From positions 1-64,000 of the forward strand of contig SVOC01000005.1 of the NCBI GenBank assembly GCA_015066625.1: a stretch of DNA of 64,000 nt, in the 5' to 3' direction. The position numbers and the translations under genes were made by a program. Within the stretch, counting starts at the first letter, position 1; the number at the start of each line of letters is the position of its first letter. This DNA comes from Oscillospiraceae bacterium (lineage in GTDB: Bacteria > Bacillota > Clostridia > Oscillospirales > Acutalibacteraceae). Below the pieces are notes generated by a model. It saw only the letters and a list, made by a program, of their open reading frames with translations, ran no database searches and was not told the origin of the DNA. Below are positions 43,371 through 53,311 of this stretch, in pieces.

Positions 43371-44465
43371 TGCCGCTTTTACGGCGGCATTATATAAATC
43401 TTCTTTGCAGGTTTTCAGAATTTCATCAAAGTTTTTATCGCTTTCGCAAGCAAAGTAAAGCTCTGAAACCCCGAGATTTTTGATTTTCTCTGCACCTTCG
43501 CCCTTACTGCCGCAGATTGCAATAACCTTTTTATTCACACTTGCAGACCGTTTGGCAATACCCGATATCACTTTACCCTCAACGCTCTGGGAGTCAAGCC
43601 TGCCTTCGCCTGTTATAATCAAATCAGCATTTTTCGCTTTCGCTTCAAAATCCGCTGTATCAAGCAGAATTTCTATGCCTTTTCTTAATTCACCGCCCAG
43701 AAAAGCCACTGTTCCTGCACCCATTCCCCCTGCGGCACCTGAGCCTTTTATGTGTGACACATTGGCACTTAAATCTCTGCGGATAATTTCCGCAATATGC
43801 CTCAGCCCTTTGTCAAGTCGTTTTACCATAGCTTCATCCGCACCCTTCTGCGGTGCAAAAACATATGCGGCACCCCTTGCGCCGTAAAGGGGATTTTCAA
43901 CATCGCAAGCAGCAATAACGGGAATATTTATTGTTTTTTCGGGCGGTGTGATTTTTGAAATTCTGCAAAGCGTACCGCCTGTGGGAACAAATTCTTTTCC
44001 GTTTTCATCGATAAACACATAGCCCAGTGCAGCCGCCATTCCTGCACCGCAGTCATTGGTTGCACTGCCGCCGAGACCGAGAAGAATTTTTTTCGCACCA
44101 CGGAAAAGTGCATCTGTTATAAGCTCCCCTGCTCCGAAGGTTGTTGCTTTCTCGGGGTTTTTGTTATCACCTGCAAGAGGCAGACCTGCACAGGCTGCCG
44201 TTTCAATAACGGCGGTTTTATCGGGAAGCATAAGATATTCAGCCTGTATTTTCTCGCCGAAAACACCACAGACCTTTGTTTTTATCATTTCGCCGCCTGA
44301 AATATCATACAAACAGGCACAAAGCCCCTCGCCGCCATCGGCAGCAGGGAGCTTTGTTATATTCACATTATTTATTGTATCGGCAAACGCCTGCCCGATA
44401 ATATCGCATACCTGACGTGCGGTCAGAGTGCCTTTGAAGCTGTCGGGTGCAATGAGAATATTCAT
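43347..44465 (-). CDS. Glycerate kinase, GlxK/GarK (type II) family
   Basis: Glycerate kinase phosphorylates D-glycerate, feeding it to glycolysis. The 372-residue protein starts MNILIAPDSFKGTLTA and has the family motifs ADGGEG, LGLGGSATNDCGAGMA and GEGRLDSQSVEGKV. The frame is open to 44579 inside the M20 peptidase gene; the ATG at 44465, one base after that gene's TAA stop, is the family-consistent start and suggests translational coupling. Last gene of the set behind polC. Confidence 0.92.
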   Translation of the reverse strand: MNILIAPDSFKGTLTARQVCDIIGQAFADTINNVNITKLPAADGGEGLCACLYDISGGEMIKTKVCGVFGEKIQAEYLMLPDKTAVIETAACAGLPLAGDNKNPEKATTFGAGELITDALFRGAKKILLGLGGSATNDCGAGMAAALGYVFIDENGKEFVPTGGTLCRISKITPPEKTINIPVIAACDVENPLYGARGAAYVFAPQKGADEAMVKRLDKGLRHIAEIIRRDLSANVSHIKGSGAAGGMGAGTVAFLGGELRKGIEILLDTADFEAKAKNADLIITGEGRLDSQSVEGKVISGIAKRSASVNKKVIAICGSKGEGAEKIKNLGVSELYFACESDKNFDEILKTCKEDLYNAAVKAAKEISGVI

Positions 44466-44466
44466 A

Positions 44467-45933
44467 TTATTCAGCAGAAGCCCTTCTGATATATTTCTTG
44501 AAGAATTTAACACCGGGTGCAACGGCACTGATGGGAATTCTTTCGTTTGTGCCGTGGGACGTGCGGAGAAGCTCAACACTCAGTCTGTAAGGTGCGTAAC
44601 GGTAAATATTTTCACAGATAGGCTCATAGTAGCAGGCATCCGTGCCGCCCATAACAAGGTAGGGAGTAACGATTGCGTTATTGTTATCCTGCATAATGAT
44701 TTCTTCCATTATTTTGAAAGCTCTTGAATCCGTGGGTGAGAATTTTGATGCTTCCTTGGCTTTAAGCACCTTTACTTCAATATCCTTATATCTGCAAACC
44801 TTGCGGATATGCTTTTCAACATCTGCAACGGTTGTGCCGGGCATCTGTCTGAAATTAACGGTTACACTTGATTTCTGAGGAAGAACATTTGCGGCAGGGC
44901 TGCCCTGAGCCATTGTAACCGCAGTTGTTGTTCTTACAAAGCAAGCGGTAAACGGTATCTTCGTCATACCGTATTTAAGGAGAGGCTTCATATAATCAAG
45001 GTTGCACATAAGAAGGCGTGCGGGGTATGTGCAGTTTTTGCCTATGCCCGAGAAAAGGTCGTGAACAAAGGGCATAAGCTCTGCCTTGAACTGATTGTTT
45101 TCAAGGTCCTTGATAACATTCGCAAGCTTACCCAGACCCGAATGAACGGGAGGCTGTGATGAATGACCGCCCTTGCTGTTAACGGTAATTTCAAAATCAA
45201 CATATCCCTTTTCGGCAATACCGATGCCCACAAGGTCTTTTTCATTTATAATACCCTTGACATTAACAGGGATGATTGCACCGCCTTCGTCAAGCACACT
45301 GTCAAGATGAATTCCTCTCTCTTTAAGAACCTTCATAATGCTCTTTGCGCCGCCTTCTTCGGAGGCAACAACCTCTTCATCCTGACCGAAAAGAAGATAA
45401 ACATCTCTCTCGGGCTGAAAGCCTTCTTCAAGAAGGGTTTCAACGGCATCCATAACACCGATAAGGTGATTTTTCATATCAACTGCGCCTCTGCCCCAGA
45501 TGAATTCACCGTCGTTATGTCCGCTGAAGGGAGCATATGTCCAATCCTGCTCGGTGCCTTCCGAAATGGGAACTACATCCTGATGAGCAAGCAGAGCAAC
45601 AGGCTCAAGGTCATCTCTTGTTCCCTTCCAGCGGTAAACAAGGCTTGCTTCCTGAACAATTTCTTTTTCGAGTGTTTTATGGATAAGGGGAAATGCTTCT
45701 TCAAGAAAAGCGTGAAATTCATCAAACTTTGAGAAATCCACCTTTGCTTTATCGGGATAACTTATTGTGGGAATTGAAATCGCCTTTGAAAGGTGTTCAA
45801 GGCATCTTTCTTCATTAACATTTTCTTCGGTGGGTACGCCGTAATTCTTTTTCTCGGGTACATAAAGTGCTGCCTTTACTGCCGTTGCAACCGCCGCCGC
45901 ACCAACGGCACCGCCTATAATTTTCTTCCACAT
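44467..45933 (-). CDS. Membrane-anchored M20 family metallopeptidase
   Basis: A 488-residue zinc peptidase of the M20 family, of the carboxypeptidase S/PM20D1-like subgroup. It begins with a transmembrane helix (about residues 5-25, alanine- and valine-rich). Metal and catalytic motifs are HQDVVP, GRGAVDMKN and the acid pair in FGQDEEV, with a lid-domain SGHSSQPP. Relatives cleave dipeptides or N-acyl amino acids. Membrane anchoring and placement next to an acyltransferase and DUF6320 protein hint at N-acyl or lipid-like substrates, which is inference. Confidence 0.85.
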   Translation of the reverse strand: MWKKIIGGAVGAAAVATAVKAALYVPEKKNYGVPTEENVNEERCLEHLSKAISIPTISYPDKAKVDFSKFDEFHAFLEEAFPLIHKTLEKEIVQEASLVYRWKGTRDDLEPVALLAHQDVVPISEGTEQDWTYAPFSGHNDGEFIWGRGAVDMKNHLIGVMDAVETLLEEGFQPERDVYLLFGQDEEVVASEEGGAKSIMKVLKERGIHLDSVLDEGGAIIPVNVKGIINEKDLVGIGIAEKGYVDFEITVNSKGGHSSQPPVHSGLGKLANVIKDLENNQFKAELMPFVHDLFSGIGKNCTYPARLLMCNLDYMKPLLKYGMTKIPFTACFVRTTTAVTMAQGSPAANVLPQKSSVTVNFRQMPGTTVADVEKHIRKVCRYKDIEVKVLKAKEASKFSPTDSRAFKIMEEIIMQDNNNAIVTPYLVMGGTDACYYEPICENIYRYAPYRLSVELLRTSHGTNERIPISAVAPGVKFFKKYIRRASAE

Positions 45934-45948
45934 AATACATTTCCTTTC

Positions 45949-46647
45949 TTACATAAAGAATTTACGCTTTGCCCAGTCTTTAAAGCGCTTGCTTTTTGCC
46001 ATAACGGTAAAGAATATCATCAGCGAAACACAGCAGGCAGTTACAATAAATGAAACCACAACCTGCAGTTTTCCGTTATAATACATATTCATACAGATTT
46101 CAATAATGAAGCTCATCAAATTGATTGCACCAAGCACTGCAACCGCAATCATAGACTTGTCCCGCGGCTTTTTAAGCCAGAAGATAAACAGATTGCACAA
46201 TGCCCATAACGCTATTACAACAGGCAGGACAATGGAACTGAACCAGCCGTCCTCAACTCCGTAAAGCCTGAACATATTAAGATATGCAAGCAGAGCAATG
46301 GCATCAATACCGAGCATAACAACGGGGATATTCTTTTTCCACATCAGAGGGAAAATAAACCATATCCACGCAACCGCAAAACCGCCGATAATGAACTTTG
46401 ATATTTCGCTTTTAAAAATCAGTATATCCAGCACAAGAAGTACCAGATTGGGGATAAGAATAATAAGCGAAAGCACAAACGCCCAATATTTTTTGCTTAC
46501 GGACTTGGGTATTTCAAGGATCTCGGGGAAAAGAGGTTTTTCAGGTTCTGCCGTTTTTTCTTTCGGATTTGTTACGGGTGTATCGCAAAGGGGGCAAGCC
46601 GGACATCCCTTTTCAAGCTCTACGCCGCAGTTTACACAGTATGACAT
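45949..46647 (-). CDS. DUF6320-like membrane protein with N-terminal zinc ribbon
   Basis: A 232-residue protein with an N-terminal zinc ribbon (CVNCGVELEKGCPACPLC, four cysteines), a charged linker, and about six transmembrane helices from residue 50 onward. The layout matches DUF6320 proteins, which in Clostridia sit next to condensation-type acyltransferases. It overlaps the acyltransferase stop by one base and is 15 nt from the M20 gene. No enzymatic motif is visible; a partner or membrane anchor role for the acyltransferase is possible. Confidence 0.8.
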   Translation of the reverse strand: MSYCVNCGVELEKGCPACPLCDTPVTNPKEKTAEPEKPLFPEILEIPKSVSKKYWAFVLSLIILIPNLVLLVLDILIFKSEISKFIIGGFAVAWIWFIFPLMWKKNIPVVMLGIDAIALLAYLNMFRLYGVEDGWFSSIVLPVVIALWALCNLFIFWLKKPRDKSMIAVAVLGAINLMSFIIEICMNMYYNGKLQVVVSFIVTACCVSLMIFFTVMAKSKRFKDWAKRKFFM

Positions 46648-47954
46648 CAGGCGTCACCTCCTGCAATAAAATGTCTGTTACTTTCAACCTTAACGGGTAT
46701 ACCGAATTTAACAAGGGTTGTAAAAATTTCTCTCTGCACGGTGGGTTCTTCAAAAATATTCGAAACACTCAGTGCAAGAGTATCTTTATATGACAGTGCC
46801 GCACATTTGGGAATAAGCATACCGGGGCCCGTTGAAAGATTCAGCTTTTCAATATATTGCTCCATTTCCTTTGGGGTTTTGATTACACCCAGATTGGTAA
46901 TAAGAGAGCTTGTTGCTTTTTCCCCGGTAATCTTATAAATAACGCTTATGCCGAAATCTTTTAAAAACGATGGCAAAACCCGCATCACGGGATTTTTTTC
47001 AAAGCCTGCGTTACCGTTCATCATTGCCTGCAGCTCCTTTTCGTTATTGATATAACGAAGATAGAGCGAAAGCTGTTTCACGATTTCAGGGAAGGTGTAT
47101 TCACCCATCTTAGGGTCAATCTGGAAGGAATAACACAGCATAAAGTTTCGCAGGGTTTCGCTTTCGCAGAAGTTACGGACATTAACGGGAATCTGAACAC
47201 CTACAGGCTTTTCCTTATTCCACTTATCCTGCCTCTGAAGGTTATACATTATCCACACAAGAAGCGCCGCCACATATTCGGTTATGGTGACACCGTGTTC
47301 ACGGGCTTTTTCCTTAATTACGGCAACAGGTATATAACCGGTTGTGATGTTGAGATAATGCTTGGGCAACCGTTTTCCCTTATAGTGATATGTGAACTTA
47401 TAGATTCGCTGTGCCTTGGCTTTTGATTTAACATTTTTAAGGTATGCATCTTCGCTTTCACCTTCGTGGGGCTTTTCGTTTATATCAAGCACAGCCTCAC
47501 CGTTGGGAATATCTTTGCCCGTAAGCCTGAGATAAACGGCGGTAAGAGTCATAAAGAATCTTGATGCGCCGTATCCGTCGGTTATGGCGTGGAAAAAATC
47601 AACGGATATTCTGTTTTCGTAGTAATAAACCTTAAAAAGGTAACCGTTATTTTCTTTCCACTTGAAACGCTGGCAGGGGTTTGCAATGTCAGGCATAACA
47701 GGAGGCATTCCGTAAGGATTTTTTTCAAGATAATGCCAGAAAAAACCGTTACGCATACGAACGTCAAACGTAGGAAAGCGAGGCATTGTCATTTCCAATG
47801 CCTTTTGAAGCAAAGCGGGATCGATTTTCTCGGTCAGCGTAACCGACATACGGTAAACATTGGACCAGGATGACGTGTTCTGACCGGGGAAAACCTTTGC
47901 CGCATTATCAAGTTTATACCACTGTCTTTGCCGTAACGGTATTTTAGCCTTCAT
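46647..47954 (-). CDS. Condensation-domain-like acyltransferase (alcohol acetyltransferase/PapA-like)
   Basis: A 435-residue protein of the CoA-dependent acyltransferase/condensation superfamily. The catalytic HxxxDG motif is present as HAITDG (about residue 129), followed by a second-half structural segment with a DFGIS-like strand (LKDFGISVIYKITGE). Such proteins transfer acyl groups to alcohols or amines. GGAG lies 8 nt before the ATG, and the gene begins only 13 nt after polC, so it is probably co-transcribed with the essential operon. Substrate unknown. Confidence 0.82.
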   Translation of the reverse strand: MKAKIPLRQRQWYKLDNAAKVFPGQNTSSWSNVYRMSVTLTEKIDPALLQKALEMTMPRFPTFDVRMRNGFFWHYLEKNPYGMPPVMPDIANPCQRFKWKENNGYLFKVYYYENRISVDFFHAITDGYGASRFFMTLTAVYLRLTGKDIPNGEAVLDINEKPHEGESEDAYLKNVKSKAKAQRIYKFTYHYKGKRLPKHYLNITTGYIPVAVIKEKAREHGVTITEYVAALLVWIMYNLQRQDKWNKEKPVGVQIPVNVRNFCESETLRNFMLCYSFQIDPKMGEYTFPEIVKQLSLYLRYINNEKELQAMMNGNAGFEKNPVMRVLPSFLKDFGISVIYKITGEKATSSLITNLGVIKTPKEMEQYIEKLNLSTGPGMLIPKCAALSYKDTLALSVSNIFEEPTVQREIFTTLVKFGIPVKVESNRHFIAGGDA

Positions 47955-47966
47955 AAGTTACTCCAA

Positions 47967-50900
47967 TCAAAAGAAGCTTAACTGGGTTGATTTGGGAAGT
48001 GATTCGAACGCGCCGCCCTCTTCAAGGGCTGCAATAATTGTTTTTGAGGCACCTGAACGAAGCTGAAAATCCTCGATTGAAAGGAATTCGCCGCCGCCGT
48101 CATTCCTTGCCGCTTCAAGACCTTCCGCAGCTCTGCCGCCGCAGCCTGCAATTGCCGAGAAGGGCAGACGGATTTTACCGTCCTCAATAACATATCTGTT
48201 TGCGGTGGATTTATAAATATCGATGGGAAGAATTTCAACGCCTCTCGCCATCATTTCGTTGATAACCTGAAGTGAGGTGAATGTACCTTCTTCTTTGGCG
48301 GTAGCCGTTTTCTGGTTCATTTTAACCTTGATTTCATCCATCTTTTTCTTAACTGCTCCCCTGCCTGCAAGAACAGCCGCAGTATCGATATCTTCGCCTC
48401 GTACCGTCATATAGGTTGCGTAGTATTCAACGGGTCTGTAAAGCTTGTACCAGGCGAGACGCATTGCCGCACTTACGTATGCGGCGGCGTGAGCCTTGGG
48501 GAACATATATTTGATTTTCATACAGGAATCAAGATACCACTGTGGTACATCGTGGTCAAGCATTTCCTTTTTATGCTCATCGGTAAGAAGCGAGGTCGCT
48601 TTACCCTTTCTTACGATTTCCATAATCTTGAATGCCATACCCTTTTCAACGCCTTTGTTGATGAGGTAAACCATAATATTGTCACGGGTACCGATAACCT
48701 CTGAAATGGTGCAGGTTCCGTTTTTGATAAGATCCTGAGCGTTGCCTATCCAAACGTCCGTACCGTGGGAAAGACCCGAAATCTGAAGCATATCGGAGAA
48801 ATTCTTGGGCTGTGACTCGATAAGCATCTGGCGCACAAAAGGAGTACCCAATTCGGGCAATGAGAGTGTTCCCGTTTCGCAATCAATATCTTCTGCGGTT
48901 ACACCCATAGGTTCGGGAGTAGTCAGAAGTTCATAAAGCTTGGGGTCGCACACGTCAATTTTCATAACATTGGTACCGGTCATATCTTCAAGGTGCTTAT
49001 ACATTGTAGGAACATCATGGCCCAGGTTATCAAGTTTCAGAATTGTATCGTGAAGTGAATGGAAATCGAAGTGGGTTGTTCTGTGAATGGAATCCGCATC
49101 ATCGGCAGGATGCTGAATTGGAGTGAAATCCTCCGCATCCATATCCGCAGGCACAACAACCATTCCGCCCGGATGCTGACCGGTTGTTCTTTTGACACCT
49201 ACACATCCCTGAACAAGTCTGTCTGCCTCTGCTCTTGAAAGAACAATTCCCTTTTCCTCTGCCCATTTTTTAACGAAGCCGAAAGCGGTTTTATCTGCAA
49301 GAGTGCCGATTGTACCCGCCTTGAAAACGTGGGTTTTGCCGAAAAGTTCTTCCGTATATCTGTGAGCATAGAACTGATATTCACCCGAAAAGTTAAGGTC
49401 GATATCGGGCTGCTTATCGCCGTAGAAACCGAGGAAGGTTTCGAAGGGGATATCGTGGCCGTCACGGTGCATAGCTTTACCGCAGACAGGGCAATCCTTA
49501 GGCGGCATATCGTAGCCCGAGCCGTATTCGCCCTTATAGAAAAACTCGCTGTGCTTACATTCTTCACAGATGTAATGGGGCACAAGAGGGTTAACCTCTG
49601 AAATACCTGCCGCAAAAGCAACGAAGGATGAACCTACCGAACCTCTGGAGCCTACATAGTAGCCGTTGTCCATTGAGTTCCACACAAGCTTCTGTGCAAT
49701 GATATAAAGAACAGCGAAACCGTTTTTGATGATTGAATCAAGCTCTTTATCAAGTCTTTCCTTGATATATTCGGGCAAAGGATTTCCGTAATAATCCTGC
49801 ATTCTGTCATAGCAAATCTGACGGAGTTCTTCATCCGCGCCCTCGATTTTGGGAGGATAAGTGCCGTCGGGAATAGGCTTTATCTCCTCGCACATATCCG
49901 CAATAAGATTGGGGTTTTTAACAACCACTTCATATGCAGTGTCTTCACCCAGATATGCAAACTCGTCAAGCATATTCTGAGTTGTTCTCAGGTAAAGAGG
50001 TGCCTGCTCCGCCGCATCCTTGAATCCCTGACCTGCCATAAGAATCTCTCTAAAAATCTTATCGCTTTCATCCATAAAGTGAACGTCACCGGTTGCAACA
50101 ACGGGTATTCCCATTTCATCGGCAAGGTGAATTATACGGCGGTTGATTTCGTTAAGGTCTTCCTCACTGTCAACCATACCTTCACGGAGCATAAACGCAT
50201 TGTTTCCGTTAGGCTGGATTTCAAGATAATCGTAAATGCTTGCAATTTCAAGCAGATTTTCCTTGGGCATACCCATAAAAATCGCCTGATAAAGCTGACC
50301 TGCCTCGCAGGCACTGCCCACAATAAGCCCATCCTTATGTGCAATAAGCTCGCTTCGGGGAATACGGGGATGACGGTAGTAGTATTCAAGATTGGATTTT
50401 GAAATGAGCTGATAAAGATGTTTCAGTCCTGCTCTGTTCTTCGCAAGAAGAATAATATGGTAAGTAGGCAGACGCTTGACATTAACAGGAATCTTTTCGT
50501 TGATTTCGGAAATATTCTCAACGCCCTTTTCTTCGCAGAGTGCAATAAGCTTTTCAAAAATACGGGCAAGCGCACCTGCATCTTCATCCGCTCTGTGGTG
50601 GTCAAACTTGGGAAGCTTGAAATAATTTGAGATTGAATCAAGCTTATAATTCTTTATACCCTCAATAAGGCTCTGCGCCATAACAAGAGTATCGATATGA
50701 GTGAAGTTATAATCAATACCGTTTCTTCGACAGGTGTGTTTGAGAACATTGGTATCAAAGGTTGCGTTATGGGCAACAAGCACACCGTCACCGCAGAATT
50801 CAAAGAATTTGCGGACAGCCTCTGCCTCCTTGGGTGCATTGGCAACCATTGCATTCGTAATGCCCGTAAGCTCCGTAATTTTTACGGGAATAGGCATTTC

Positions 50901-52250
50901 GGGATTTACAAAGGTCTGGAATCTTGCCCTTTCCGCACCGTCAACAAACTTGACTGCACCAATTTCCGTAAGACGTACTCTGTCGGTACGAAGACCTGTT
51001 GTTTCGACATCAAATACAATAAATGTGCCGCTCAGAGGCATATCGGCATTACCCGTTACGATTTTTGCCGAATCGTCAACGAGATAGCCCTCCATACCGT
51101 AAATAACCTTTATCCCGTTTTTCTTTGCCGCCGCAGCAGCTTCGGGAAATGCCTGAACAACACCGTGGTCGGTTATGGCAACCGCCTTGTGACCCCATTT
51201 CGCCGCCCTTGCAACAAGCTTTGCCGCACCTGTCAGACCGTCCATTGCGGACATATTGGTATGAAGATGAAGCTCAACACGCTTTTCTTCTGCGGTATCT
51301 TTGATATCAAGCTCCTCGATAAGCATAACGGATGTTGCTTTGATACACTCGGTTTTGATGTAATCGTCGTACTCAACATGACCTCTGAGCATAATAACCT
51401 TGCCGTCTGCAAGATTTGATACAAGTTGCTCACAATTCCGGGTTTCTTCAAAGATTTTTACCGTATATGAATTAGTTTTATCCGTTATATTGAAGTTAAT
51501 GATTTTGCGCTTGCCGTCACGGGTGTCGCGCATATCAAGTGAAAAAATTCTGCCCCATACGGTAACATTACCGTCGTCCATGGAAATTCCGCTGAGAGGC
51601 ACGGGCTTTGATTTGATTTTATTACCGTAGATAACCTTTGCATTGGTAAGTGAAATGGGAAGGTCTTCATATTCCTGCTTAGGTGCTTTGGGCTTTTTGG
51701 TTTCTTCTGCAACAGGCACTTCAATTTTGATATTATCTGCCTGCATCTGCACATATTCGGGCGAATCAAGCTTGGGCGCACCGCCCTCGCCTTTGATTTC
51801 AACAGCAGGCTGAAAACCGAAGGTTTCTTTTATGTACTTCACAAGGAATTCCTTTGCACCCGCATCGGTAAGAATATCCGCACCGCTAAATACGGTTATC
51901 TCAACAGAATCTTCACCGAATGAAAATTTTGCATTTTCAAGAAAGCCGTTAGCCGCCGCAATATTTTCCTTCATAGCTCTCACAAGCTGAGGTGCACATT
52001 TTTCCGAAAATGCACCGCGGTTATATTTCGGCTCAATAACAGCTTTATTTATTCCCAGAGCGGCTTTTATTTCGTTTTGTGCCGAAACAATAAATCCGTC
52101 TTCTGTATATCTGTCAAACCGAGCGGTAATGCTCAATTTCATTGTATCCTCATCAAGGCTGATTTTTTCAACCGTACCGCCTGCAAAAACCTCTCGCAGC
52201 CCCGGATTTATAAAATCGCCTATAAAGTTTAAAATGTTGTTTTCCTGCAT
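47967..52250 (-). CDS. polC: DNA polymerase III alpha subunit, PolC type
   Basis: PolC is the Gram-positive replicative polymerase with its own proofreading exonuclease. Of 1427 residues: an N-terminal and OB-fold region (to about 330), a PHP domain beginning with HLHTNMSAMDG, an inserted DEDDh exonuclease (FDVETTGL to about residue 590), the rest of PHP, and the C-family polymerase core with a zinc-binding CEECK...CPVCGK, PDIDLNFSGEYQ catalytic aspartates and a C-terminal helix-hairpin region. The frame opens at a TTG at 52271; GAGG overlapping the ispG stop points to the ATG at 52250. Confidence 0.98.
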   Translation of the reverse strand: MQENNILNFIGDFINPGLREVFAGGTVEKISLDEDTMKLSITARFDRYTEDGFIVSAQNEIKAALGINKAVIEPKYNRGAFSEKCAPQLVRAMKENIAAANGFLENAKFSFGEDSVEITVFSGADILTDAGAKEFLVKYIKETFGFQPAVEIKGEGGAPKLDSPEYVQMQADNIKIEVPVAEETKKPKAPKQEYEDLPISLTNAKVIYGNKIKSKPVPLSGISMDDGNVTVWGRIFSLDMRDTRDGKRKIINFNITDKTNSYTVKIFEETRNCEQLVSNLADGKVIMLRGHVEYDDYIKTECIKATSVMLIEELDIKDTAEEKRVELHLHTNMSAMDGLTGAAKLVARAAKWGHKAVAITDHGVVQAFPEAAAAAKKNGIKVIYGMEGYLVDDSAKIVTGNADMPLSGTFIVFDVETTGLRTDRVRLTEIGAVKFVDGAERARFQTFVNPEMPIPVKITELTGITNAMVANAPKEAEAVRKFFEFCGDGVLVAHNATFDTNVLKHTCRRNGIDYNFTHIDTLVMAQSLIEGIKNYKLDSISNYFKLPKFDHHRADEDAGALARIFEKLIALCEEKGVENISEINEKIPVNVKRLPTYHIILLAKNRAGLKHLYQLISKSNLEYYYRHPRIPRSELIAHKDGLIVGSACEAGQLYQAIFMGMPKENLLEIASIYDYLEIQPNGNNAFMLREGMVDSEEDLNEINRRIIHLADEMGIPVVATGDVHFMDESDKIFREILMAGQGFKDAAEQAPLYLRTTQNMLDEFAYLGEDTAYEVVVKNPNLIADMCEEIKPIPDGTYPPKIEGADEELRQICYDRMQDYYGNPLPEYIKERLDKELDSIIKNGFAVLYIIAQKLVWNSMDNGYYVGSRGSVGSSFVAFAAGISEVNPLVPHYICEECKHSEFFYKGEYGSGYDMPPKDCPVCGKAMHRDGHDIPFETFLGFYGDKQPDIDLNFSGEYQFYAHRYTEELFGKTHVFKAGTIGTLADKTAFGFVKKWAEEKGIVLSRAEADRLVQGCVGVKRTTGQHPGGMVVVPADMDAEDFTPIQHPADDADSIHRTTHFDFHSLHDTILKLDNLGHDVPTMYKHLEDMTGTNVMKIDVCDPKLYELLTTPEPMGVTAEDIDCETGTLSLPELGTPFVRQMLIESQPKNFSDMLQISGLSHGTDVWIGNAQDLIKNGTCTISEVIGTRDNIMVYLINKGVEKGMAFKIMEIVRKGKATSLLTDEHKKEMLDHDVPQWYLDSCMKIKYMFPKAHAAAYVSAAMRLAWYKLYRPVEYYATYMTVRGEDIDTAAVLAGRGAVKKKMDEIKVKMNQKTATAKEEGTFTSLQVINEMMARGVEILPIDIYKSTANRYVIEDGKIRLPFSAIAGCGGRAAEGLEAARNDGGGEFLSIEDFQLRSGASKTIIAALEEGGAFESLPKSTQLSFF

Positions 52251-52257
52251 TTTATCC

Positions 52258-53307
52258 TCATAATTTATCAATTTCTGAAATTAATTTTTCAACTGCCTCG
52301 TTTTCGGGCACTTTGCATACAATTTCGCCTTTTTTGAATATAAGTGCACAGCAGTCACCGCCTGCAATACCTATATCTGCTTCTCTTGCTTCGCCGGGAC
52401 CGTTTACCGCGCAGCCCATAACCGCAACCTTTATGTTCTTTTTACAGCCCGAAAGCCTTTGTTCAACCTCATTCGCAAGCGAGATAAGGTCAATTTTTGT
52501 TCTGCCGCAGGTAGGGCAGGCAACAATATCAACACCATCGGTTTTAAGACCGATTGCTTTGAGAATTCCGTTTGCCGCCGCAACCTCCTTAACGGGGTCG
52601 TCGGTCATTGAAACCCTGATTGTATCGCCTATTCCGTCAAGCAGAAGGGAGCCGATACCGATTGACGATTTGATAAGCGCCATATTATGCGTGCCAGCTT
52701 CGGTAACACCAAGATGAAGAGGGTAATTGCATTTTTCGGCAACAATTCTGTAAGCCTGTGCCATAATATTTACATTTGATGATTTGATTGAAATTATTAT
52801 ATCTTCAAAATCGCACTGTTCAAGAAGCGAAACGTGACCCAATGCGCTTTCTGCAAGTGCCGCGGCACAGGGTGATCCGTATTTTGAAAGAATTTCTTTT
52901 TCAAGAGAGCCCGAATTAACGCCGATACGGATGGGCACCTGCTTTGCTTTGCAGGCATCGGCAACAGCTTTGACTCTCTCCATTGAGCCGATATTACCCG
53001 GATTGATACGGATTTTATCAACACCTGCTTCAAGGCTTGCAAGTGCAAGACGATAGTCGAAATGTATATCCGCAACAACGGGAACGGTAAGGTTTTCTTT
53101 AAGCTTTTCAATAAGCTTTACCGCCGCCATATCGGGCACTGCGGCACGGATTATTTCGCATCCTGCCTTTTCAAGCTCAACCGCCTGCCTGACACTGCCT
53201 TCAACATCCGAAGCAGGTTTGTTAAGCATAGACTGCACGGATATCGGTGCATCTCCGCCCACAAAAATGTTGCCGACCTTTACCTTTCTGCTTATTCGCC
53301 TTTCCAT
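52258..53307 (-). CDS. ispG: 4-hydroxy-3-methylbut-2-enyl diphosphate synthase IspG
   Basis: IspG is the [4Fe-4S] enzyme of the MEP isoprenoid pathway. The 349-residue protein has a TIM-barrel start (VGGDAPISVQSMLNKP), and the C-terminal cluster cysteines in CPTCGRT and GCAVNGPGE with the glutamate ligand. With dxr two genes upstream it supports isoprenoid synthesis, which feeds uppS in the same operon. Confidence 0.97.
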   Translation of the reverse strand: MERRISRKVKVGNIFVGGDAPISVQSMLNKPASDVEGSVRQAVELEKAGCEIIRAAVPDMAAVKLIEKLKENLTVPVVADIHFDYRLALASLEAGVDKIRINPGNIGSMERVKAVADACKAKQVPIRIGVNSGSLEKEILSKYGSPCAAALAESALGHVSLLEQCDFEDIIISIKSSNVNIMAQAYRIVAEKCNYPLHLGVTEAGTHNMALIKSSIGIGSLLLDGIGDTIRVSMTDDPVKEVAAANGILKAIGLKTDGVDIVACPTCGRTKIDLISLANEVEQRLSGCKKNIKVAVMGCAVNGPGEAREADIGIAGGDCCALIFKKGEIVCKVPENEAVEKLISEIDKL

Positions 53308-53311
53308 AGCT

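Noticed and set aside
50697-51419. 240-codon plus-strand open frame inside polC
   Set aside because: It lies antisense to the PolC PHP/exonuclease region, is cysteine- and asparagine-rich and has no binding site or promoter; a shadow frame.
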